A DNA stretch of 64,000 nucleotides from Paucisalibacillus algeriensis (GTDB lineage: Bacteria; Bacillota; Bacilli; Bacillales; Amphibacillaceae), in the NCBI RefSeq assembly GCF_000577245.1, contig NZ_CBYO010000022.1:434001-498000 (forward strand). Reading direction: 5' to 3'. Both the position numbers and the translations under genes were made by a program. Shown here one piece after another: positions 16,269 to 23,688 of this stretch; within the stretch, counting starts at the first letter, position 1, and each line of letters opens with the position of its first letter. The notes below the pieces were generated by a model. That model was not told where the DNA came from, ran no database searches, and saw only the letters and a program-made list of their open reading frames with translations.

Positions 16269-18315
16269 CGACTAACCTCCTACGCATCTCTATTAGCTTT
16301 TCTGCACTTTTAGGATATTTAGCATAAGTTAAATCGACATTATCAACATCTTCAGATATTTCAAAAGCACACAATTTAATTAATTCATCTAGGACATCTT
16401 TCACACGACTATCACTCCCAGAAATCCGTGGAAGTATTTTTTGTAGTAAACAATGATCCATTGCTTGATTAAAATCCATAACTTGTCCTTCTTCGCTGTA
16501 AGCAATGTACATACATATTTCGTCTCTTACGCGATAACCTACATGGGCTTGTATCTTTTCTAGTATTTTATTTACAACTTCTAATTCTCTGGTTACTTTA
16601 TGCACCACATCAGGATTATCTTTATATAAATCTTTTAAGTGAACATATTTAGATTCTAGAACTTCTTGTTGTATAGCAATCGGTTCTACTTCTTCAAGTT
16701 CTTGTAGAAAGTCTAAGTAATTTAATTGGACTCGATTAAATTCTATCGTATTTGCACGATCCAACACTTTTTTACTAAATGGATGTGTTGTCTCATCCAT
16801 ATTTACAGTACCAACGATATAAAGGTTTGCAGGTAGATAGAAATTTTTACCCGCTATCTCTTCCGTTAGCACTACAGAAGTTACAATATCACCTTCTTCG
16901 TTGAATGAGCGACTTTCCATGACGCTTAAGATGTCACTAAAATAATATTCAACTCGAGCAAGATTCATTTCATCTAAGAGTACGATATATGGTTTCTCCG
17001 GATGATCACTTGCTGTTTTAATTACTTTAGTTAAAGGTCCTTCTTTGAAATCACCTTTTATATCTGTGTATCCTAGTAAGTCAGAGCCATCGCTCCAGTC
17101 TGGACGAACAGGAATAATGGTAAATTGTCCGTTAGCTTCTGTTGCACCGATTGCTTCAGCAAACCAACGGACAATCATGGTTTTTCCTGTTCCGGAGATA
17201 CCGGAAAGGATGACGAAGGGTTTTGTTTTTAGTGAAAGGAAGAAATTTATGACTTCTTCTTTTTCGTAGTAGAAGCCTTTGGATTTTATGTAAGAATGAA
17301 TATGATCAATAACTTCCCTACCAGTCATAGATACTTTTTCCTTTTCTTCTATTTTTTCATTTCCAAAAAAGACAGATTTATATTCTTTAATTTTTCTTCC
17401 AACTTGAATATCAAACCTATCTTCAAACAATTGATATAAGTTCATTGCAAACTCATCTGATAATGCGTAGAAAAATCCCATGTTTAAGTTTCCATTTACG
17501 TCAAAGGGGCCTTGCTCTTTTATTCTCCAGTCCTTTGGAATTTCATCTTTACCTATGAATGGATTCAACTCAAAATAAGACAATTCAACTAAATATCCTT
17601 TTTCCTCCCATTCATTACTTGCAACTTCTGATGGCCTTGGTGCTACTTCTGCTTTTTCCTTTACAATACCAATAGATCGAATAGTCTTCTCTGAATAGCA
17701 AAAAACAATATCACCAGCCTTTGCTTCTAGCAGTCTAACATGATATGAAACCGCTCTACCTTGTTTTGTTTTTTGAGGTGCCCATAGGAATTCACCATCT
17801 CTTTGCTGTTTATATGCCTTCCCCATATTAACCCACCAGAATGTAGGTTTACCCTCATTCTCATGTTTTGTCCTAAAAGCCATCTTATAAATATAAGGAT
17901 CACCAGTTTTAAAAAAGTCTATGAACTCAGACAGTTCCTTTGGAGTTATTATTGGCTTTTTAGACTTTTTTCCATCCCGTTCCTGCAATAGATAACCATG
18001 GGAAGTAGCAAATTCTCTCTTTAATAATTCTTTTAGTTCATCATTTTTATCATATCTAATTTGTAAAGAACCTTTTTCTTTTCCTTCTGGCCTTCTTACG
18101 TTAACCAGTTTAACCTCATATAATTTTCCTTCATAAATCAACTTTAGAGGCACACTTTCTCCAACCTCTAAAGGTTGACTACCATTAGCTTCAGCAAAGT
18201 CTTCATAAAACTCTTTGGGAATTGTAGTACCATTAATAAAAATAGACCAATCTATTTGTTTTCTTCCAATTAAATTTTTTAAATTTGGTTTGGACCAACT
18301 TTTTACTATTTTCAC
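16240..18315 (-). CDS. McrB-like AAA+ NTPase with PUA/EVE-like reader domain
   Basis: A 691-residue motor subunit of a type IV restriction system. The first ~130 residues are an unassigned beta-rich module. Residues ~165-290 resemble an EVE/PUA-like domain (FLWAPQKTKQGRAVSYHVRL, then KAGDIVFCYSEKTIRSIGIV), a fold that reads modified bases. The AAA+ core has Walker A (SGISGTGKTMIV, near 370), Walker B (YIVLLDEMNLARVEYYF) and the McrB-type signature GTVNMDETTHPFSKKVLDRA. The start is GTG at 18315 behind GGTGA. The McrC-like nuclease follows with a 29-base overlap. It probably restricts DNA carrying methylated or hypermodified bases. Confidence 0.87.
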   Translation of the reverse strand: MKIVKSWSKPNLKNLIGRKQIDWSIFINGTTIPKEFYEDFAEANGSQPLEVGESVPLKLIYEGKLYEVKLVNVRRPEGKEKGSLQIRYDKNDELKELLKREFATSHGYLLQERDGKKSKKPIITPKELSEFIDFFKTGDPYIYKMAFRTKHENEGKPTFWWVNMGKAYKQQRDGEFLWAPQKTKQGRAVSYHVRLLEAKAGDIVFCYSEKTIRSIGIVKEKAEVAPRPSEVASNEWEEKGYLVELSYFELNPFIGKDEIPKDWRIKEQGPFDVNGNLNMGFFYALSDEFAMNLYQLFEDRFDIQVGRKIKEYKSVFFGNEKIEEKEKVSMTGREVIDHIHSYIKSKGFYYEKEEVINFFLSLKTKPFVILSGISGTGKTMIVRWFAEAIGATEANGQFTIIPVRPDWSDGSDLLGYTDIKGDFKEGPLTKVIKTASDHPEKPYIVLLDEMNLARVEYYFSDILSVMESRSFNEEGDIVTSVVLTEEIAGKNFYLPANLYIVGTVNMDETTHPFSKKVLDRANTIEFNRVQLNYLDFLQELEEVEPIAIQQEVLESKYVHLKDLYKDNPDVVHKVTRELEVVNKILEKIQAHVGYRVRDEICMYIAYSEEGQVMDFNQAMDHCLLQKILPRISGSDSRVKDVLDELIKLCAFEISEDVDNVDLTYAKYPKSAEKLIEMRRRLVDGFTSFWIS

Positions 18316-18757
18316 GTACTCACCATCTAACGTTATTTTTTCATAAGAACCTATCTGTAATAATTCATTTTTTCATTTTAGAACTTTCTCATACAATTTT
18401 AACATAATTCTGGCATTTTAATCGTAATCTTCGATTACGAAATCTCAGTCAAATGAATTCAACATAATTTTTCAACTCAAAATCATCCACTATGGTTTAA
18501 ACAATATTTCGAATTTATATTAAGTATTTAACCTCTCAATTGTTCTGCTCAAAACACCTTATTGTTGCTTCAAACTGTCCACTATACACAATACACATCT
18601 TTTACCTTAGAACTTTATACAAATACAACTGTTAATTCAAAAATCCTGTGTCAAACCCAAGCAAGTACTAGAAAATATAAAAACAATGCTTATTATAATG
18701 AGCATTGTTTTTATAAAAGGCTAATATTAATATTGATAATGATATTAATTTAAATCT
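18316..18757. other. Spacer between the two defence systems
   Basis: Very AT-rich stretch holding the promoter region of the McrB-like gene and, at its left-to-right end, the terminator at 18679-18712 for the methyltransferase operon. No supported gene was found. Confidence 0.45.
18679..18712. terminator. Bidirectional terminator after the methyltransferase operon
   Basis: AAAAACAATGCT and AGCATTGTTTTT form a perfect 12-bp stem with a 10-base loop. Runs of A and T on either side make it usable in both directions. It lies 45 bases after the last gene of the minus-strand operon. Confidence 0.85.
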
Positions 18758-18997
18758 TTATAATCCGAACTCTTTTTTAAGAATCTGAATGAGTTTTTCT
18801 GCTGAATTTTTATCTATTTGAATAGATTGGCTGATCTTCCCTCGATATAATCGATCATTCGTTCCATAAGTATCTATTTGTACATATTTTGTTCCATTTG
18901 TACTACTGAAGCTGGAATAACTTGCTTCAACTTCCTTGTGTATCAAATTACAATCTTTTTCAACTCTCTTGATTTTTTTAACATCTATAAACGCCAT
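18758..18997 (-). CDS. Small conserved protein of unknown function in the defence island
   Basis: A 79-residue soluble protein, MAFIDVKKIKRVEKDCNLIH at the start and KYVQIDTYGTNDRLYRGKIS in the middle, ending with SAEKLIQILKKEFGL. The IDTYG.(N/D)DR...GK(I/V)SQSIQ pattern recurs in short proteins that I recall from restriction-modification neighbourhoods; some are annotated as methionyl-tRNA formyltransferase, for which there is no support in the sequence. The gene lies 60 bases after the cytosine methyltransferase gene and before the shared terminator, so it is likely the last gene of that operon. Function unknown. Confidence 0.65.
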   Translation of the reverse strand: MAFIDVKKIKRVEKDCNLIHKEVEASYSSFSSTNGTKYVQIDTYGTNDRLYRGKISQSIQIDKNSAEKLIQILKKEFGL

Positions 18998-19057
18998 TTT
19001 ATCCCCCGCAAAAATTCATTATGCTTTATTGTATGAGATACATTTTCATCTTGAAAT

Positions 19058-20269
19058 CTACAATCCAATAGATATCATACTTTCTCTTTCTACTGAATTA
19101 GTTTTTCTAACGTGATTAAGAGCCTTTATAATTTCAATAGCAATTATTTGAGCTACGTCAACCGATACTGCATTTCCAGCCTGTTTATATAATCTTCCTT
19201 CTGATACAGGCTTCCCATTTATAGTACTTGGTAACTTATAACCATTACCAATTGGAAATCCTTGTAATCTAAAAGTTTCTTCAGGTGTTAATTTTCTAAT
19301 TCCATCTTTTACTTTTATTAATGGAACATTGTGTCCACCAGTTCCCATATTTGCGGTTAAAGTAGGACAAACTCCACTTTTGTTTTGTCTAATATACATT
19401 CCTCTTCTTATTTGATAAAATTCATATTCATCTCTTATTTGTTCTTCAATATTAACACGTTGCTCTTTTCTCTCTTTTACATCCATTGCATAATATTCTT
19501 CCTCAGATAAAAAGTAAAAAGGATATTTCTCTTTAGTATAAAAGTACTTTTCATTGTCATTTTTCCTTTTACTTAAATCAAGATCTAAACAACTTTTAAT
19601 TTCTCGTATTCTTTGTTTTTCATCCTTTTCTATCTTAAATTGTTCTATCTTATCAAATAAAGTAAATTGTTTTGCAACTTTTGGATCCTGAAATGCAACA
19701 ATATATATTCTTTCACGATTTTGAGGTAGGTTTGTAATATCTTTTGTATTAATTATCTTTTCTTTGACAATATAATCTAAGGATTCCAATTCATTTTTTA
19801 TTATTTCGAACGTTCTTCCATTGTCATGTGTTCTAAGGTTTTTAATGTTTTCTAGAAAAAGAATTTTGGGTTTGAAATGTTTCTTTTTTAGTAAATTTAT
19901 CAGATCAATTATACTCCAAAATAAAACTCCTCTTTCATCATCAAAACCTTTTCTATATCCCGCAATACTAAACGCTTGGCAAGGAAAACCACCTACTAAT
20001 ATATCAATTTTCTGACTAAGTATTTCTTCCCTTTTTAGCTTATATTCTTCTTCTTCGGTTGAATTTATTGCCCTTTCTGGTTTCACTATTTTTTCAATAT
20101 CGCCAATAATAACATGATGATTAAAATTCTCTAGGTAAGTTGCTGCGGCATATTCATCAATCTCATTTGCCCAAATAAGTTCAAAATAGTCTTCCTCATA
20201 GGAAGCATTTTTGAAACCTAAATCAATGCCTCCAACTCCAGCAAAAAGACTTCCAACTGTATACTTCAT
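19058..20269 (-). CDS. DNA (cytosine-5-)-methyltransferase
   Basis: A 403-residue C5 cytosine methyltransferase that uses S-adenosylmethionine. The motifs occur in order: I FAGVGGIDLGF at residue ~10, IV GGFPCQAFSIAG with the catalytic Cys, VI FLENIKNL (ENI in place of ENV), VIII QNRERIYIVAF, then a target-recognition segment, IX RKLTPEETFRLQGFP, and X QAGNAVSVDVAQIIA. Length is typical of a type II enzyme. Upstream on the strand lie the ribbon-helix-helix gene and the AIPR/DUF4420/Z1/MORC genes, so it probably marks host DNA to protect it from that system. The recognition site cannot be read from the sequence. Confidence 0.95.
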   Translation of the reverse strand: MKYTVGSLFAGVGGIDLGFKNASYEEDYFELIWANEIDEYAAATYLENFNHHVIIGDIEKIVKPERAINSTEEEEYKLKREEILSQKIDILVGGFPCQAFSIAGYRKGFDDERGVLFWSIIDLINLLKKKHFKPKILFLENIKNLRTHDNGRTFEIIKNELESLDYIVKEKIINTKDITNLPQNRERIYIVAFQDPKVAKQFTLFDKIEQFKIEKDEKQRIREIKSCLDLDLSKRKNDNEKYFYTKEKYPFYFLSEEEYYAMDVKERKEQRVNIEEQIRDEYEFYQIRRGMYIRQNKSGVCPTLTANMGTGGHNVPLIKVKDGIRKLTPEETFRLQGFPIGNGYKLPSTINGKPVSEGRLYKQAGNAVSVDVAQIIAIEIIKALNHVRKTNSVERESMISIGL

Positions 20270-20330
20270 ATGATTTTCCCCTTAGCAATTCTTTTAACTC
20301 CATTATAGCATCAACACTTGAAAAAACGAA

Positions 20331-20519
20331 TCACTTTTTCAAGTTTTTAAATTCATGTAATATCTTTCTTAAAGCTTCACTTCTACTTTTTCCATCGTGG
20401 GCTTCAATAAAACTAACTTCCTCTTCCGTCAACTGAAATGTATACCCCTTTTTTTTATTCTTTCTATCTATTATTTTTCTACCGGATCCTTCTCGAAATC
20501 CTCCCCAGTTATCACTCAA
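20331..20519 (-). CDS. Small ribbon-helix-helix-type protein, possible control protein
   Basis: A 62-residue protein from a TTG at 20519 behind GGAGTGGT. It starts SDNWGGFREGSGRK, a basic Gly-rich arm, followed by KKKGYTFQLTEEEVSFIEAH and SRSEALRKILHEF, which fits a ribbon-helix-helix DNA-binding fold (strand, helix, helix). The frame is open 22 codons further upstream with other possible starts, but the text there is not conserved-looking. It lies 61 bases before the methyltransferase gene and 112 bases after the AIPR gene. It may regulate the methyltransferase or the nuclease genes, as control proteins do in other restriction-modification loci; this is inferred from position. Confidence 0.6.
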   Translation of the reverse strand: MSDNWGGFREGSGRKIIDRKNKKKGYTFQLTEEEVSFIEAHDGKSRSEALRKILHEFKNLKK

Positions 20520-20685
20520 TATTACCACTCCGATTATTCTTTTCCCTATCTTTGTCATGCTTAAATTAAAATTATACCACAACACATATACAAACTACTA
20601 AGACAGAATGCAATGGAGTAAAAAAGAAAAAAGACGGGGGTTCTTCTCCCCCATCTCTTCTTTATTAGATTTCAATTTAGTATCA

Positions 20686-22731
20686 TTAGTTCGAAATTAG
20701 TACGTCCCATCCTTCATCAAGAGCTTTTTGGTACAAGTAATATAGAACTTTTGATTGTTTTTCAGAAGGAACAACTATTTTTCCTTCTGAATATTTTTTT
20801 AGTATATCCCTTTGCGTGATTGTCAAAGATCTAATATTTCCTTCGCTCATGTAGTACCCATATAGTTGTATCCAATCTTCTATATTAGTCTTAACAACAA
20901 AGGATTGCATCTCTATCCCAGTATCCAATTTTTTATTTTCTTTATCTATCTTTTCTTCAAATTTTGCTTCTTCTTTACTCTTGAGTAATTTGGTTATAGA
21001 ATTAAGATTAATTTCAATTTTACTAACTACTTGCCAGCATCCTTCTTTCTTACACCATTGTGCAACATTGGCAGCACCATCAGGTGGATCTGTAATTGTA
21101 AAATAAGCAGTTTTTGTAATATCTTTTAATAGATCTACTAATTCAACTGGTAACCTTTGGTCCTCCCATATCCTATTAAAATCTAAATAGAGATTTTTCT
21201 TTTTTATTACATGTGACAATAGTGCTATTGAATAAGTGACTGTCTGTGCTCTAAAAGCATTTTGATACCATGCTGCCTTAGAAATAATCTTTTCAGTTGT
21301 ACGGAAGAGTAAAACCCTTGCTACAGAATCTTTAAAATAACTTTCAGTAATAGCGAGTTGATTTTTTTCAATTGTATCTGTTACAGAGTTTGCAAATTCT
21401 ACAAAACTATATTGAGCACCTTTAGAAACAACATGTGGCTTTCTGTCCCAAGAATTTTCACTCTTCGCGAGAAAGGTTTTATCAATTAGCTGATTCTTAG
21501 GATTCTCAATTTGAAATTGTCTTTTCTTAGCAGCTGTTAAATAAGCCTGTTCATTTAGATACTCCCCTCGTACTCTTTCATAAAACCAATGTGTTCTTCT
21601 TTGAGTTCCACCCCTATTAGTAACCCAAATTCGTTTAGAATAATCCTTCATTTCTTTATGGAAAGGACTATTTGAAAAGAAATCAGACTTATTAACTTTA
21701 TTTTGAGTATTTGCATACTGTGAAACGTTTGAAACAAATTCACTTTTCTTCTCTAAATCGTTTACAACTGAAAGTTTCATTTGAACTGCAACTTTAGAAA
21801 TATCAAGTTTTGAGTTCTTTTTTGCAGCATAAATTGCAGAAGTAGTTTGACCACCATTTACTATTTGAAAATCTGTTATTTTGGTTATTAAGCCGTTTTT
21901 TGTTTCTACATTTGTAGCTGTTGCAGTTATTCCATTATTATATGCAAAAAACATTTCAGGTTTATACTGAATTGTATTCTTAATTCCTTTATTTACTTGA
22001 CCTCTAAATTGTAAAAAAGTCCGCACATTCTGTTCAAGAAGTTTTTGCCCGAATTCATCATAAATTTTATATAACTGCTCACCATTTAAGATGCCCAGGT
22101 ATGATTGATATTCATTAGAAGTAGAATTGACTTTTATGAACGGAACTTCTAACTCTATATCGTATGAATCAGATTCATTTTCCGATAGAAATATACTATA
22201 TAAGAAATTAATGTCTACAATTTGAAAGCTACTTTCTATATCCGAAATGGTCTGGTTAGGTATCTCGGAAATACTTCTTGTAACTTTGCCATCTGTTAAA
22301 ATTATTAATCTTATTTTATCTATAAGCTTGTTTTGCATAAATCTAAATATATTGTAAGCAAGAGAATATGCTTCAGATGTTTCTTCTAAATCTTGATACA
22401 TTCCCCTACTACTAAATTCTATAAACTTTTGAAGTCTTTTGTACTTTGTTGAGACTTGTTGCTTAGTCAATGTTTCAATATTATCTGATTGGAAAAATTG
22501 AAAGTTAATCAGAGTAAGTAATCTTCTCTCTTCATCATAGTCATAACCATAAACTTCTATTCCCTGTTTAATGAACTCTGCCATAGTATAATTATTTGTA
22601 AGTTCCCCAACTCGCATTAAATCCTCACAAACTAATTCAAAGAATGACTGCGCTTTTAATAATCCTCTACTCTCTGAATCAGATAAAACTGATTGCAAAA
22701 AATCCTCATGAAATTCTTCTATAGAAATCAT
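20686..22731 (-). CDS. AIPR family (abortive infection phage resistance) protein
   Basis: A 681-residue protein of the AIPR family. The family core is clear at residues ~240-320: LLEQNVRTFLQFRGQVNKGI, MFFAYNNGITATA and TDFQIVNGGQTTSAIYAA. A region with WFYERVRGEYLNEQ follows at ~385. The N-terminal ~190 residues have the mixed alpha/beta look of the family's first domain. AIPR proteins were first linked to abortive phage infection and often accompany Z1/DUF4420 genes. The ATG at 22731 follows AGGGGTG; a GTG three codons upstream is too close to the ribosome site. Six bases plus nine separate it from the DUF4420 gene, so they are co-translated. The catalytic activity is not known. Confidence 0.88.
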   Translation of the reverse strand: MISIEEFHEDFLQSVLSDSESRGLLKAQSFFELVCEDLMRVGELTNNYTMAEFIKQGIEVYGYDYDEERRLLTLINFQFFQSDNIETLTKQQVSTKYKRLQKFIEFSSRGMYQDLEETSEAYSLAYNIFRFMQNKLIDKIRLIILTDGKVTRSISEIPNQTISDIESSFQIVDINFLYSIFLSENESDSYDIELEVPFIKVNSTSNEYQSYLGILNGEQLYKIYDEFGQKLLEQNVRTFLQFRGQVNKGIKNTIQYKPEMFFAYNNGITATATNVETKNGLITKITDFQIVNGGQTTSAIYAAKKNSKLDISKVAVQMKLSVVNDLEKKSEFVSNVSQYANTQNKVNKSDFFSNSPFHKEMKDYSKRIWVTNRGGTQRRTHWFYERVRGEYLNEQAYLTAAKKRQFQIENPKNQLIDKTFLAKSENSWDRKPHVVSKGAQYSFVEFANSVTDTIEKNQLAITESYFKDSVARVLLFRTTEKIISKAAWYQNAFRAQTVTYSIALLSHVIKKKNLYLDFNRIWEDQRLPVELVDLLKDITKTAYFTITDPPDGAANVAQWCKKEGCWQVVSKIEINLNSITKLLKSKEEAKFEEKIDKENKKLDTGIEMQSFVVKTNIEDWIQLYGYYMSEGNIRSLTITQRDILKKYSEGKIVVPSEKQSKVLYYLYQKALDEGWDVLISN

Positions 22732-22746
22732 AAATAACACCCCTGT

Positions 22747-23688
22747 TTATCTTAAAACATCGGTAATTTGCACTGCGTAATCATTACATCCTGCCAAGTC
22801 AATACTATATTTTAAATCTTTAATCCATGGAGAAACCTTGTTAATATCTATTCTCGGAAAATCATCTTTCACTTCATAACAACTAAACTTATCTACTACA
22901 AAACTACTAAGCTCCTGATGTAATTCAGGAATATAACCATATTTTTCTAGTTTTTCTACGAACTCTATTAAAAGATTATCAAAATCTATTAATTCTGTAA
23001 TAGAATCAACAATATTTTTAATATTCTCTCCCCTACTAACCTCAGTTAAAGAACAAACAATTAAATATAGTGGGGTCTTTTCTGGATTAAGTTGCTGCTT
23101 AGATGATATCCATACATATCCACTAGAAGTACTTCTATGAGATTTAACTTCAATTGATAGGCTATCCATTAGAAAGTCCTGACTATCACCAAGTGCACCA
23201 ACCCAACTATGAATACCATCAAAGTATCCATATTTTGGAATAATGTACTCCCGAAGTATTAGTAATTCACTAAACAGCCCCATTTCTTCTTCTTTGGACA
23301 TTTTCTTTAAGGACTTTCTTTGTAATAATTTTTGCCATCTTTCTAAACGCTTTATTACTTTTGTAATAACATTTTTATCTATATTTTTAATAATTCCGAT
23401 TAGATCGTTGCATAAAGTTAAAAATATTTCCCAATCCTTCTTATCATTTAATAATAGTATAAGCTTATTAGGATTGGTTGTATTATCAATCTCTATTTGT
23501 ATTCCATTTAATTTTATTTCCCGATTAGGTAGAATGAAATTTTCATCACACTGTAACATTAATCCATATTGATTTTTTATATCCATGATCCAAAATGCAT
23601 CATAACTAATATTATCTTTAACTCGTATTCTGCTTAATCTATCTAAATTTACCCATGGATTAATCAGTGTAGTCATACTCTTCACCAT
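22747..23688 (-). CDS. PD-(D/E)XK motif protein (DUF4420)
   Basis: A 313-residue protein of the DUF4420 family, a PD-(D/E)XK superfamily nuclease. The core lies around residues 130-195: GLFSELLILREYIIPKYGYF gives the family's conserved ELxxL helix, GDSQDFLMDSLSIEVKSHRS holds the acidic residue and the E-x-K pair, and VWISSKQQLNP follows. It is the most probable DNA-cutting subunit of the operon. Its start overlaps the Z1 gene by 29 bases. The start is uncertain: ATG 23688, GTG 23685 and ATG 23676 are all possible relative to the AGGAG site. Confidence 0.87.
   Translation of the reverse strand: MVKSMTTLINPWVNLDRLSRIRVKDNISYDAFWIMDIKNQYGLMLQCDENFILPNREIKLNGIQIEIDNTTNPNKLILLLNDKKDWEIFLTLCNDLIGIIKNIDKNVITKVIKRLERWQKLLQRKSLKKMSKEEEMGLFSELLILREYIIPKYGYFDGIHSWVGALGDSQDFLMDSLSIEVKSHRSTSSGYVWISSKQQLNPEKTPLYLIVCSLTEVSRGENIKNIVDSITELIDFDNLLIEFVEKLEKYGYIPELHQELSSFVVDKFSCYEVKDDFPRIDINKVSPWIKDLKYSIDLAGCNDYAVQITDVLR

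Noticed and set aside
18758-18997. Methionyl-tRNA formyltransferase
   Set aside because: A name I recall being attached to similar short proteins. At 79 residues it lacks the formyl-folate binding domain and catalytic residues.
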